Shown here one piece after another: positions 38,263 to 51,927 of a stretch of DNA of 64,000 bases. Source of the DNA: Triglochin maritima (Eukaryota; Streptophyta; Magnoliopsida; Alismatales; Juncaginaceae). The number at the start of each line of letters is the position of its first letter. Position 1 is the stretch's first letter. The stretch lies in the NCBI GenBank assembly GCA_963682175.1, contig OY821793.1, forward strand, positions 27,549,493 to 27,613,492, written 5' to 3'. The position numbers were made by a program, and so were the translations under genes. The notes under the pieces were generated by a model, which saw only the letters and a list, made by a program, of their open reading frames with translations, did not search any database and was not told where the DNA came from.

Positions 38263-39173
38263 CGCTGACATGCCAACTTTGACAACACTAGGCTAGTGTC
38301 CATCGCCCGACCACCAAATCACTCCGAGATGGGTGCGCCTCGTAGATAACGCGGATGGATATGTGGGGTCCTAAGTTCCATAAACCGTGGTTGGGCCGCC
38401 TAAAGACCACTTAGAAACTAGGTGTGGGGCTGGCCACATGCCACGCGTGGAGCTGGCCAAAGGCCACTCCGTCGCCACCCTGCAGGCCCACACCAAATCG
38501 GCTGCGCCTCGAGCATCCGACCTCCAAATCGAGCGTTCTAACTTGCATTACGTAGACAATTCATCCCTCTATCTGCCCCTAACATTTCAGAGCAAACGCC
38601 CAAGTATTCGGGGTCGCGCCTCCTCCAAGAAGACGTAGCTCCCTACCAGCCACGCCCCCACATCATCAGCATTCTTCATCTCATCGCGCCTCGCCCTACA
38701 TACATCTAAATCGGGCATTCTAAGAGTAGTTACCCATCCACTCCTCCTCACTACGTGCTTGGGTGCCCAAATATAGACTAAGGCTCACCTAAGGTCCACT
38801 CAGGACACTGGTTGGGCCAAACGATGCGGCAGCTTCCACTTTGCCCGTGGGCAACACCCATCGACTTCCAAACGCGTTTTGGAAGCGAATGGGGTAGGCA
38901 ACAACCGTGGGAACCCAAGCATGGGCACGAGCAACGTCCCAAAGAACTTTCCCCACGAGAAACCCCCATTCCCTTCCGGACGCGTTCGGAAGTGCACGGG
39001 AAGGCAACAACCTTGGGCAACCGAGCACGTCGAAGAGCAACGTCCACATGCACCTTCGTCTTTGCCCACGAGCAACCTCCATTTCACCTACAAATGCTCT
39101 TTCACTTCCAAACGTGTTTTGGAAGGGAATGCCGCAGGCCACTGCCGCGAGCACACACTACGCCCTAGCGTGG
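38263..39173 (+). repeat. Unit 43
   Basis: As unit 41 plus A832 (caaatgctc), shared with units 65 and 68. Confidence 0.97.
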
Positions 39174-40084
39174 CGCTGACATGCCAACTTTGACAACACT
39201 AGGCTAGTGTCCATCGCCCGACCACCAAATCACTCCGAGATGGGTGCGCCTCGTAGATAACGCGGATGGATATGTGGGGTCCTAAGTTCCATAAACCGTG
39301 GTTGGGCCACCTAAAGACCACTTAGAAACTAGGTGTGGGGCTGGCCACATGCCACGCGTGGAGCTGGCCAAAGGCCACTCCGTCGCCACCATGCAGGCCC
39401 ACACTAAATCGTCTGCGCCTCGCGCATCCGACCTCCAAATCGAGCGTTCTAACTCGCATTACGTAGACAATTCATCTCTCTATCGGCCCCTAAAATTTCA
39501 GAGCAAACGCCCAAGTATTCGGGGTCGCGCCTCCTCCAAGAAGACGTAGCTCCCTACCAGCCACGCCCCCACATCATCAGCATTCTTCATCTCATCGCGC
39601 CTCGCCCTACATACATCTAAATCGGGCATTCTAAGAGTAGTTACCCATCCACTCCTCCTCACTACGTGCTTGGGTGCCCAAATATAGACTAAGGCTCACC
39701 TAAGGTCCACTCAGGCCACTGGTTGGGCCAAACGATGCGGCAGCTTCCACTTTGCCCGTGGGCAACACCCATCGACTTCCAAACGCGTTTTGGAAGCGAA
39801 TGGGGTAGGCAACAACCGTGGGAACCCAAGCATGGGCACGAGCAACGTCCCAAAGAACTTTCCCCACGAGAAACCCCCATTCCCTTCCAGACGCGTTCGG
39901 AAGTGCACGGGAAGGCAACAACCTTGGGCAACCGAGCACGTCGAAGAGCAACGTCCACATGCACCTTCGTCTTTGCCCACGAGCAACCTCCATTTCACCT
40001 ACAAGTGCTCTTTCACTTCCAAACGTGTTTTGGAAGGGAATGCCGCAGGCCACTGCCGCGAGCACACACTACGCCCTAGCGTGG
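39174..40084 (+). repeat. Unit 44
   Basis: A136, C227, T239, C250 and C282. Private changes A218, an extra t near u303 (atctctct), cggcccc and A716. Resembles units 66 and 69 without their deletion. Confidence 0.97.
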
Positions 40085-40995
40085 CGCTGACATGCCAACT
40101 TTGACAACACTAGGCTAGTGTCCATCGCCCGACCACCAAATCACTCCGAGATGGGTGCGCCTCGTAGATAACGCGGATGGATATGTGGGGTCCTAAGTTC
40201 CATAAACCGTGGTTGGGCCGCCTAAAGACCACTTAGAAACTAGGTGTGGGGCTGGCCACATGCCACGCGTGGAGCTGGCCAAAGGCCACTCCGTCGCCAC
40301 CCTGCAGGCCAACACCAAATCGGCTGCGCCTCGAGCATCCGACCTCCAAATCGAGAGTTCTAACTTGCATTACGTAGACAATTCATCCCTCTATCTGCCC
40401 CTAAAATTTCAGAGCAAACGCCCAAGTATTCGGGGTCGCGCCTCCTCCAAGAAGACGTAGCTCCCTACCAGCCACGCCCCCACATCATCAGCATTCTTCA
40501 TCTCATCGCGCCTCGCCCTACATACATCTAAATCGGGCATTCTAAGAGTAGTTACCCATCCACTCCTCCTCACTACGTGCTTGGGTGCCCAAATATAGAC
40601 TAAGGCTCACCTAAGGTCCACTCAGGCCACTGGTTGGGCCAAACGATGCGGCAGCTTCCACTTTGCCCGTGGGCAACACCCATCGACTTCCAAACGCGTT
40701 TTGGAAGCGAATGGGGTAGGCAACAACCGTGGGAACCCAAGCATGGGCACGAGCAACGTCCCAAAGAACATTCCCCACGAGAAACCCCCATTCCCTTCCG
40801 GACGCGTTCGGAAGTGCACGGGAAGGCAACAACCTTGGGCAACCGAGCACGTCGAAGAGCAACGTCCACATGCACCTTCGTCTTTGCCCACGAGCAACCT
40901 CCATTTCACCTACAAGTGCTCTTTCACTTCCAAACGTGTTTTGGAAGGGAATGCCGCAGGCCACTGCCGCGAGCACACACTACGCCCTAGCGTGG
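40085..40995 (+). repeat. Unit 45
   Basis: Private A272 (gagagttc). A686 (aacattcc) is shared with units 46 and 63. Confidence 0.97.
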
Positions 40996-41906
40996 CGCTG
41001 ACATGCCAACTTTGACAACACTAGGCTAGTGTCCATCGCCCGACCACCAAATCACTCCGAGATGGGTGCGCCTCGTAGATAACGCGGATGGATATGTGGG
41101 GTCCTAAGTTCCATAAACCGTGGTTGGGCCGCCTAAAGACCACTTAGAAACTAGGTGTGGGGCTGGCCACATGCCACGCGTGGAGCTGGCCAAAGGCCAC
41201 TCCGTCGCCACCCTGCAGGCCAACACCAAATCGGCTGCGCCTCGAGCATCCGACCTCCAAATCGAGCGTTCTAACTTGCATTACGTAGACAATTCATCCC
41301 TCTATCTGCCCCTAAAAGTTCAGAGCAAACGCCCAAGTATTCGGGGTCGCGCCTCCTCCAAGAAGACGTAGCTCCCTACCAGCCACGCCCCCACATCATC
41401 AGCATTCTTCATCTCATCGCGCCTCGCCCTACATACATCTAAATCGGGCATTCTAAGAGTAGTTACCCATCCACTCCTCCTCACTACGTGCTTGGGTGCC
41501 CAAATATAGACTAAGGCTCACCTAAGGTCCACTCAGGCCACTGGTTGGGCCAAACGATGCGGCAGCTTCCACTTTGCCCGTGGGCAACACCCATCGACTT
41601 CCAAACGCGTTTTGGAAGCGAATGGGGTAGGCAACAACCGTGGGAACCCAAGCATGGGCACGAGCAACGTCCCAAAGAACATTCCCCACGAGAAACCCCC
41701 ATTCCCTTCCGGACGCGTTCGGAAGTGCACGGGAAGGCAACAACCTTGGGCAACCGAGCACGTCGAAGAGCAACGTCCACATGCACCTTCGTCTTTGCCC
41801 ACGAGCAACCTCCATTTCACCTACAAGTGCTCTTTCACTTCCAAACGTGTTTTGGAAGGGAATGCCGCAGGCCACTGCCGCGAGCACACACTACGCCCTA
41901 GCGTGG
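40996..41906 (+). repeat. Unit 46
   Basis: G323 as in units 33 and 36, but C331. A686 shared with units 45 and 63. Confidence 0.97.
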
Positions 41907-42817
41907 CGCTGACATGCCAACTTTGACAACACTAGGCTAGTGTCCATCGCCCGACCACCAAATCACTCCGAGATGGGTGCGCCTCGTAGATAACGCGGAT
42001 GGATATGTGGGGTCCTAAGTTCCATAAACCGTGGTTGGGCCGCCTAAAGACCACTTAGAAACTAGGTGTGGGGCTGGCCACATGCCACGCGTGGAGCTGG
42101 CCAAAGGCCACTCCGTCGCCACCCTGCAGGCCAACACCAAATCGGCTGCGCCTCGAGCATCCGACCTCCAAATCGAGCGTTCTAACTTGCATTACGTAGA
42201 CAATTCATCCCTCTATCTGCCCCTAAAATTTCAGAGCAAACGCCCAAGTATTCGGGGTCGCGCCTCCTCCAAGAAGACGTAGCTCCCTACCAGCCACGCC
42301 CCCACATCATCAGCATTCTTCATCTCATCGCGCCTCGCCCTACATACATCTAAATCGGGCATTCTAAGAGTAGTTACCCATCCACTCCTCCTCACTACGT
42401 GCTTGGGTGCCCAAATATAGACTAAGGCTCACCTAAGGTCCACTCAGGCCACTGGTTGGGCCAAACGATGCGGCAGCTTCCACTTTGCCCGTGGGCAACA
42501 CCCATCGACTTCCAAACGCGTTTTGGAAGCGAATGGGGTAGGCAACAACCGTGGGAACCCAAGCATGGGCACGAGCAACGTCCCAAAGAACTTTCCCCAC
42601 GAGAAACCCCCATTCCCTTCCGGACGCGTTCGGAAGTGCACGGGAAGGCAACAACCTTGGGCAACCGAGCACGTCGAAGAGCAACGTCCACATGCACCTT
42701 CGTCTTTGCCCACGAGCAACCTCCATTTCACCTACAAGTGCTCTTTCACTTCCAAACGTGTTTTGGAAGGGAATGCCGCAGGCCACTGCCGCGAGCACAC
42801 ACTACGCCCTAGCGTGG
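41907..42817 (+). repeat. Unit 47, right-hand consensus
   Basis: No private variant. Units 50 and 55 look identical to it, so it serves as the consensus for units 40-70 (G244, T261, T455, C492, T498, T547, C577, T787). Confidence 0.97.
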
Positions 42818-43728
42818 CGCTGACATGCCAACTTTGACAACACTAGGCTAGTGTCCATCGCCCGACCACCAAATCACTCCGAGATGGGTGCGCCTCGTAG
42901 ATAACGCGGATGGATATGTGGGGTCCTAAGTTCCATAAACCGTGGTTGGGCCGCCTAAAGACCACTTAGAAACTAGGTGTGGGGCTGGCCACATGCCACG
43001 CGTGGAGCTGGCCAAAGGCCACTCCGTCGCCACCCTGCAGGCCAACACCAAATCGGCTGCACCTCGAGCATCCGACCTCCAAATCGAGCGTTCTAACTTG
43101 CATTACGTAGACAATTCATCCCTCTATCTGCCCCTAAAATTTCAGAGCAAACTACCAAGTATTCGGGGTCGCGCCTCCTCCAAGAAGACATAGCTCCCTA
43201 CCAGCCACGCCCCCACATCATCAGCATTCTTCATCTCATCGCGCCTCGCCCTACATACATCTAAATCGGGCATTCTAAGAGTAGTTACCCATCCACTCCT
43301 CCTCACTACGTGCTCGGGTGCCCAAATATAGACTAAGGCTCACCTAAGGTCCACTCAGGCCACTGGTTGGGCCAAACGATGCGGCAGCTTCCACTTTGCC
43401 CGTGGGCAACACCCATCGACTTCCAAACGCGTTTTGGAAGCGAATGGGGTAGGCAACAACCGTGGGAACCCAAGCATGGGCACGAGCAACGTCCCAAAGA
43501 ACTTTCCCCACGAGAAACCCCCATTCCCTTCCGGACGCGTTCGGAAGTGCACGGGAAGGCAACAACCTTGGGCAACCGAGCACGTCGAAGAGCAACGTCC
43601 ACATGCACCTTCGTCTTTGCCCACGAGCAACCTCCATTTCACCTACAAGTGCTCTTTCACTTCCAAACGTGTTTTGGAAGGGAATGCCGCAGGCCACTGC
43701 CGCGAGCACACACTACGCCCTAGCGTGG
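42818..43728 (+). repeat. Unit 48
   Basis: A244, aaactacc at u332-339, A373 and C498. The left half matches unit 63. Confidence 0.97.
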
Positions 43729-44639
43729 CGCTGACATGCCAACTTTGACAACACTAGGCTAGTGTCCATCGCCCGACCACCAAATCACTCCGAGATGGGT
43801 GCGCCTCGTAGATAACGCGGATGGATATGTGGGGTCCTAAGTTCCATAAACCGTGGTTGGGCCGCCTAAACACCACTTAGAAACTAGGTGTGGGGCTGGC
43901 CACATGCCACGCGTGGAGCTGGCCAAAGGCCACTCCGTCGCCACCCTGCAGGCCCACACCAAATCGTCTGCGCCTCGCGCATCCGTCCTCCAAATCGAGC
44001 GTTCTAACTCGCATTACGTAGACAATTCATCCCTCTATCTGCCCCTAAAATTTCAGAGCAAACTCCCAAGTATTCGGGGTCGCGCCTCCTCCAAGAAGAC
44101 GTAGCTCCCTACCAGCCACGCCCCCACATCATCAGCATTCTTCATCTCATCGCGCCTCGCCCTACATACATCTAAATCGGGCATTCTAAGAGTAGTTACC
44201 CATCCACTCCTCCTCACTACGTGCTCGGGTGCCCAAATATAGACTAAGTCTCACCTAAGGTCCACTCAGGCCACTGGTTGGGCCAAACGATGCGGCAGCT
44301 TCCACTTTGCCCGTGGGCAACACCCATCGACTTCCAAACGCGTTTTGGAAGCGAATGGGGTAGGCAACAACCGTGGGAACCCAAGTATGGGCACGAGCAA
44401 CGTCCCAAAGAACTTTCCCCATGAGAAACCCCCATTCCCTTCCGGACGCGTTCGGAAGTGCACGGGAAGGCAACAACCTTGGGCAACCGAGAACGTCGAA
44501 GAGCAACGTCCACATGCACCTTCGTCTTTGCCCACGAGCAACCTCCATTTCACCTACAAGTGCTCTTTCACTTCCAAACGTGTTTTGGAAGGGAATGCCG
44601 CAGGCCACTGCCGCGAGCACACACTACGCCCTAGCGTGG
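43729..44639 (+). repeat. Unit 49
   Basis: C227, T239, C250, T258, C282, T336, T521 (aagtctcacc) and A764 (gagaacg), as in units 67 and 70. Also private C143 and T658, and T694 shared with unit 29. Confidence 0.97.
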
Positions 44640-45550
44640 CGCTGACATGCCAACTTTGACAACACTAGGCTAGTGTCCATCGCCCGACCACCAAATCACT
44701 CCGAGATGGGTGCGCCTCGTAGATAACGCGGATGGATATGTGGGGTCCTAAGTTCCATAAACCGTGGTTGGGCCGCCTAAAGACCACTTAGAAACTAGGT
44801 GTGGGGCTGGCCACATGCCACGCGTGGAGCTGGCCAAAGGCCACTCCGTCGCCACCCTGCAGGCCAACACCAAATCGGCTGCGCCTCGAGCATCCGACCT
44901 CCAAATCGAGCGTTCTAACTTGCATTACGTAGACAATTCATCCCTCTATCTGCCCCTAAAATTTCAGAGCAAACGCCCAAGTATTCGGGGTCGCGCCTCC
45001 TCCAAGAAGACGTAGCTCCCTACCAGCCACGCCCCCACATCATCAGCATTCTTCATCTCATCGCGCCTCGCCCTACATACATCTAAATCGGGCATTCTAA
45101 GAGTAGTTACCCATCCACTCCTCCTCACTACGTGCTTGGGTGCCCAAATATAGACTAAGGCTCACCTAAGGTCCACTCAGGCCACTGGTTGGGCCAAACG
45201 ATGCGGCAGCTTCCACTTTGCCCGTGGGCAACACCCATCGACTTCCAAACGCGTTTTGGAAGCGAATGGGGTAGGCAACAACCGTGGGAACCCAAGCATG
45301 GGCACGAGCAACGTCCCAAAGAACTTTCCCCACGAGAAACCCCCATTCCCTTCCGGACGCGTTCGGAAGTGCACGGGAAGGCAACAACCTTGGGCAACCG
45401 AGCACGTCGAAGAGCAACGTCCACATGCACCTTCGTCTTTGCCCACGAGCAACCTCCATTTCACCTACAAGTGCTCTTTCACTTCCAAACGTGTTTTGGA
45501 AGGGAATGCCGCAGGCCACTGCCGCGAGCACACACTACGCCCTAGCGTGG
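44640..45550 (+). repeat. Unit 50
   Basis: Right-hand consensus; no difference from unit 47 seen. Confidence 0.97.
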
Positions 45551-46461
45551 CGCTGACATGCCAACTTTGACAACACTAGGCTAGTGTCCATCGCCCGACC
45601 ACCAAATCACTCCGAGATGGGTGCGCCTCGTAGATAACGCGGATGGATATGTGGGGTCCTAAGTTCCATAAACCGTGGTTGGGCCGCCTAAAGACCACTT
45701 AGAAACTAGGTGTGGGGCTGGCCACATGCCACGCGTGGAGCTGGCCAAAGGCCACTCCGTCGCCACCCTGCAGGCCCACACCAAATCGTCTGCGCCTCGC
45801 GCATCCGTCCTCCAAATCGAGCGTTCTAACTCGCATTACGTAGACAATTCATCCCTCTATCTGCCCCTAAAATTTCAGAGCAAACTCCCAAGTATTCGGG
45901 GTCGCGCCTCCTCCAAGAAGACGTAGCTCCCTACCAGCCACGCCCCCACATCATCAGCATTCTTCATCTCATCGCGCCTCGCCCTACATACATCTAAATC
46001 GGGCATTCTAAGAGTAGTTACCCATCCACTCCTCCTCACTACGTGCTCGGGTGCCCAAATATAGACTAAGGCTCACCTAAGGTCCACTCAGGCCACTGGT
46101 TGGGCCAAACGATGCGGCAGCTTCCACTTTGCCCGTGGGCAACACCCATCGACTTCCAAACGCGTTTTGGAAGCGAATGGGGTAGGCAACAACCGTGGGA
46201 ACCCAAGCATGGGCACGAGCAACGTCCCAAAGAACTTTCCCCACGAGAAACCCCCATTCCCTTCCGGACGCGTTCGGAAGTGCACGGGAAGGCAACAACC
46301 TTGGGCAACCGAGCACGTCGAAGAGCAACGTCCACATGCACCTTCGTCTTTGCCCACGAGCAACCTCCATTTCACCTACAAGTGCTCTTTCACTTCCAAA
46401 CGTGTTTTGGAAGGGAATGCCGCAGGCCACTGCCGCGAGCACACACTACGCCCTAGCGTGG
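45551..46461 (+). repeat. Unit 51
   Basis: C227, T239, C250, T258, C282, T336 and C498. Like unit 49 on the left but with G521 and C764. Same as unit 57 by eye. Confidence 0.97.
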
Positions 46462-47372
46462 CGCTGACATGCCAACTTTGACAACACTAGGCTAGTGTCC
46501 ATCGCCCGACCACCAAATCACTCCGAGATGGGTGCGCCTCGTAGATAACGCGGATGGATATGTGGGTTCCTAAGTTCCATAAACCGTGGTTGGGCCGCCT
46601 AAAGACCACTTAGAAACTAGGTGTGGGGCTGGCCACATGCCACGCGTGGAGCTGGCCAAAGGCCACTCCGTCGCCACCCTGCAGGCCAACACCAAATCGG
46701 CTGCGCCTCGAGCATCCGACCTCCAAATCGAGCGTTCTAACTTGCATTACGTAGACAATTCATCCCTCTATCTGCCCCTAAAATGTCAGAGCAAACGCCC
46801 AAGTATTCGGGGTCGCGCCTCCTCCAAGAAGACGTAGCTCCCTACCAGCCACGCCCCCACATCATCAGCATTCGTCATCTCATCGCGCCTCGCCCTACAT
46901 ACATCTAAATCGGGCATTCTAAGAGTAGTTACCCATCCACTCCTCCTCACTACGTGCTTGGGTGCCCAAATATAGACTAAGGCTCACCTAAGGTCCACTC
47001 AGGCCACTGGTTGGGCCAAACGATGCGGCAGCTTCCACTTTGCCCGTGGGCAACACCCATCGACTTCCAAACGCGTTTTGGAAGCGAATGGGGTAGGCAA
47101 CAACCGTGGGAACCCAAGCATGGGCACGAGCAACGTCCCAAAGAACTTTCCCCACGAGAAACCCCCATTCCCTTCCGGACGCGTTCGGAAGTGCACGGGA
47201 AGGCAACAACCTTGGGCAACCGAGCACGTCGAAGAGCAACGTCCACATGCACCTTCGTCTTTGCCCACGAGCAACCTCCATTTCACCTACAAGTGCTCTT
47301 TCACTTCCAAACGTGTTTTGGAAGGGAATGCCGCAGGCCACTGCCGCGAGCACACACTACGCCCTAGCGTGG
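46462..47372 (+). repeat. Unit 52
   Basis: T106 (gggttcc), G324 and attcgtc near u410. As units 58 and 60 except G244. Confidence 0.97.
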
Positions 47373-48283
47373 CGCTGACATGCCAACTTTGACAACACTA
47401 GGCTAGTGTCCATCGCCCGACCACCAAATCACTCCGAGATGGGTGCGCCTCGTAGATAACGCGGATGGATATGTGGGGTCCTAAGTTCCATAAACCGTGG
47501 TTGGGCCGCCTAAAGACCACTTAGAAACTAGGTGTGGGGCTGGCCACATGCCACGCGTGGAGCTGGCCAAAGGCCACTCCGTCGCCACCCTGCAGGCCAA
47601 CACCAAATCGGCTGCGCCTCGAGCATCCGAGCTCCAAATCGAGCGTTCTAACTTGCATTACGTAGACAATTCATCCCTCTATCTGCCCCTAAAATTTCAG
47701 AGCAAACGCCCAAGTATTCGGGGTCGCGCCTCCTCCAAGAAGACGTAGCTCCCTACCAGCCACGCCCCCACATCATCAGCATTCTTCATCTCATCGCGCC
47801 TCGCCCTACATACATCTAAATCGGGCATTCTAAGAGTAGTTACCCATCCACTCCTCCTCACTACGTGCTTGGGTGCCCAAATATAGACTAAGGCTCACCT
47901 AAGGTCCACTCAGGCCACTGGTTGGGCCAAACGATGCGGCAGCTTCCACTTTGCCCGTGGGCAACACCCATCGACTTCCAAACGCGTTTTGGAAGCGAAT
48001 GGGGTAGGCAACAACCGTGGGAACCCAAGCATGGGCACGAGCAACGTCCCAAAGAACTTTCCCCACGAGAAACCCCCATTCCCTTCCGGACGCGTTCGGA
48101 AGTGCACGGGAAGGCAACAACCTTGGGCAACCGAGCACGTCGAAGAGCAACGTCCACATGCACCTTCGTCTTTGCCCACGAGCAACCTCCATTTCACCTA
48201 CAAGTGCTCTTTCACTTCCAAACGTGTTTTGGAAGGGAATGCCGCAGGCCACTGCCGCGAGCACACACTACGCCCTAGCGTGG
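47373..48283 (+). repeat. Unit 53
   Basis: G259 (ccgagctcc) is the only difference from consensus seen. Same as unit 61. Confidence 0.97.
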
Positions 48284-49194
48284 CGCTGACATGCCAACTT
48301 TGACAACACTAGGCTAGTGTCCATCGCCCGACCACCAAATCACTACGAGATGGGTGCGCCTCGTAGATAACGCGGATGGATATGTGGGGTCCTAAGTTCC
48401 ATAAACCGTGGTTGGGCCGCCTAAAGACCACTTAGAAACTAGGTGTGGGGCTGGCCACATGCCACGCGTGGAGCTGGCCAAAGGCCACTCCGTCGCCACC
48501 CTGCAGGCCAACACCAAATCGGCTGCGCCTCGAGCATCCGACCTCCAAATCGAGCGTTCTAACTTGCATTACGTAGACAATTCATCCCTATATCTGCCCC
48601 TAAAATTTCAGAGCAAACTCCCAAGTATTCGGGGTCGCGCCTCCTCCAAGAAGACGTAGCTCCCTACCAGCCACGCCCCCACATCATCAGCATTCTTCAT
48701 CTCATCGCGCCTCGCCCTACATACATCTAAATCGGGCATTCTAAGAGTAGTTACCCATCCACTCCTCCTCACTACGTGCTTGGGTGCCCAAATATAGACT
48801 AAGGCTCACCTAAGGTCCACTCAGGCCACTGGTTGGGCCAAACGATGCGGCAGCTTCCACTTTGCCCGTGGGCAACACCCATCGACTTCCAAACGCGTTT
48901 TGGAAGCGAATGGGGTAGGCAACAACCGTGGGAACCCAAGCATGGGCACGAGCAACGTCCCAAAGAACTTTCCCCACGAGAAACCCCCATTCCCTTCCGG
49001 ACGCGTTCGGAAGTGCACGGGAAGGCAACAACCTTGGGCAACCGAGCACGTCGAAGAGCAACGTCCACATGCACCTTCGTCTTTGCCCACGAGCAACCTC
49101 CATTTCACCTACAAGTGCTCTTTCACTTCCAAACGTGTTTTGGAAGGGAATGCCGCAGGCCACTGCCGCGAGCACACACTACGCCCTAGCGTGG
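48284..49194 (+). repeat. Unit 54
   Basis: A62 (cactacgag), A307 (ccctatat) and T336. Same as unit 62. Confidence 0.97.
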
Positions 49195-50105
49195 CGCTGA
49201 CATGCCAACTTTGACAACACTAGGCTAGTGTCCATCGCCCGACCACCAAATCACTCCGAGATGGGTGCGCCTCGTAGATAACGCGGATGGATATGTGGGG
49301 TCCTAAGTTCCATAAACCGTGGTTGGGCCGCCTAAAGACCACTTAGAAACTAGGTGTGGGGCTGGCCACATGCCACGCGTGGAGCTGGCCAAAGGCCACT
49401 CCGTCGCCACCCTGCAGGCCAACACCAAATCGGCTGCGCCTCGAGCATCCGACCTCCAAATCGAGCGTTCTAACTTGCATTACGTAGACAATTCATCCCT
49501 CTATCTGCCCCTAAAATTTCAGAGCAAACGCCCAAGTATTCGGGGTCGCGCCTCCTCCAAGAAGACGTAGCTCCCTACCAGCCACGCCCCCACATCATCA
49601 GCATTCTTCATCTCATCGCGCCTCGCCCTACATACATCTAAATCGGGCATTCTAAGAGTAGTTACCCATCCACTCCTCCTCACTACGTGCTTGGGTGCCC
49701 AAATATAGACTAAGGCTCACCTAAGGTCCACTCAGGCCACTGGTTGGGCCAAACGATGCGGCAGCTTCCACTTTGCCCGTGGGCAACACCCATCGACTTC
49801 CAAACGCGTTTTGGAAGCGAATGGGGTAGGCAACAACCGTGGGAACCCAAGCATGGGCACGAGCAACGTCCCAAAGAACTTTCCCCACGAGAAACCCCCA
49901 TTCCCTTCCGGACGCGTTCGGAAGTGCACGGGAAGGCAACAACCTTGGGCAACCGAGCACGTCGAAGAGCAACGTCCACATGCACCTTCGTCTTTGCCCA
50001 CGAGCAACCTCCATTTCACCTACAAGTGCTCTTTCACTTCCAAACGTGTTTTGGAAGGGAATGCCGCAGGCCACTGCCGCGAGCACACACTACGCCCTAG
50101 CGTGG
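49195..50105 (+). repeat. Unit 55
   Basis: Right-hand consensus; no difference from units 47 and 50 seen. Confidence 0.97.
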
Positions 50106-51016
50106 CGCTGACATGCCAACTTTGACAACACTAGGCTAGTGTCCATCGCCCGACCACCAAATCACTCAGAGATGGGTGCGCCTCGTAGATAACGCGGATG
50201 GATATGTGGGGTCCTAAGTTCCATAAACCGTGGTTGGGCCGCCTAAAGACCACTTAGAAACTAGGTGTGGGGCTGGCCACATGCCACGCGTGGAGCTGGC
50301 CAAAGGCCACTCCGTCGCCACCCTGCAGGCCAACACCAAATCGGCTGCGCCTCGAGCATCCGACCTCCAAATCGAGCGTTCTAACTTGCATTACGTAGAC
50401 AATTCATCCCTCTATCTGCCCCTACAATTTCAGAGCAAACGCCCAAGTATTCGCGGTCGCGCCTCCTCCAAGAAGACGTAGCTCCCTACCAGCCACGCCC
50501 CCACATCATCAGCATTCTTCATCTCATCGCGCCTCGCCCTACATACATCTAAATCGGGCATTCTAAGAGTAGTTACCCATCCACTCCTCCTCACTACGTG
50601 CTTGGGTGCCCAAATATAGACTAAGGCTCACCTAAGGTCCACTCAGGCCACTGGTTGGGCCAAACGATGCGGCAGCTTCCACTTTGCCCGTGGGCAACAC
50701 CCATCGACTTCCAAACGCGTTTTGGAAGCGAATGGGGTAGGCAACAACCGTGGGAACCCAAGCATGGGCACGAGCAACGTCCCAAAGAACTTTCCCCACG
50801 AGAAACCCCCATTCCCTTCCGGACGCGTTCGGAAGTGCACGGGAAGGCAACAACCTTGGGCAACCGAGCACGTCGAAGAGCAACGTCCACATGCACCTTC
50901 GTCTTTGCCCACGAGCAACCTCCATTTCACCTACAAGTGCTCTTTCACTTCCAAACGTGTTTTGGAAGGGAATGCCGCAGGCCACTGCCGCGAGCACACA
51001 CTACGCCCTAGCGTGG
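50106..51016 (+). repeat. Unit 56
   Basis: C320 (cctacaattt) is shared with unit 64. Private A63 and a g-to-c change in ttcgcgg near u350. Confidence 0.97.
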
Positions 51017-51927
51017 CGCTGACATGCCAACTTTGACAACACTAGGCTAGTGTCCATCGCCCGACCACCAAATCACTCCGAGATGGGTGCGCCTCGTAGA
51101 TAACGCGGATGGATATGTGGGGTCCTAAGTTCCATAAACCGTGGTTGGGCCGCCTAAAGACCACTTAGAAACTAGGTGTGGGGCTGGCCACATGCCACGC
51201 GTGGAGCTGGCCAAAGGCCACTCCGTCGCCACCCTGCAGGCCCACACCAAATCGTCTGCGCCTCGCGCATCCGTCCTCCAAATCGAGCGTTCTAACTCGC
51301 ATTACGTAGACAATTCATCCCTCTATCTGCCCCTAAAATTTCAGAGCAAACTCCCAAGTATTCGGGGTCGCGCCTCCTCCAAGAAGACGTAGCTCCCTAC
51401 CAGCCACGCCCCCACATCATCAGCATTCTTCATCTCATCGCGCCTCGCCCTACATACATCTAAATCGGGCATTCTAAGAGTAGTTACCCATCCACTCCTC
51501 CTCACTACGTGCTCGGGTGCCCAAATATAGACTAAGGCTCACCTAAGGTCCACTCAGGCCACTGGTTGGGCCAAACGATGCGGCAGCTTCCACTTTGCCC
51601 GTGGGCAACACCCATCGACTTCCAAACGCGTTTTGGAAGCGAATGGGGTAGGCAACAACCGTGGGAACCCAAGCATGGGCACGAGCAACGTCCCAAAGAA
51701 CTTTCCCCACGAGAAACCCCCATTCCCTTCCGGACGCGTTCGGAAGTGCACGGGAAGGCAACAACCTTGGGCAACCGAGCACGTCGAAGAGCAACGTCCA
51801 CATGCACCTTCGTCTTTGCCCACGAGCAACCTCCATTTCACCTACAAGTGCTCTTTCACTTCCAAACGTGTTTTGGAAGGGAATGCCGCAGGCCACTGCC
51901 GCGAGCACACACTACGCCCTAGCGTGG
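51017..51927 (+). repeat. Unit 57
   Basis: Copy of unit 51, six units later; no difference seen. Confidence 0.97.
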
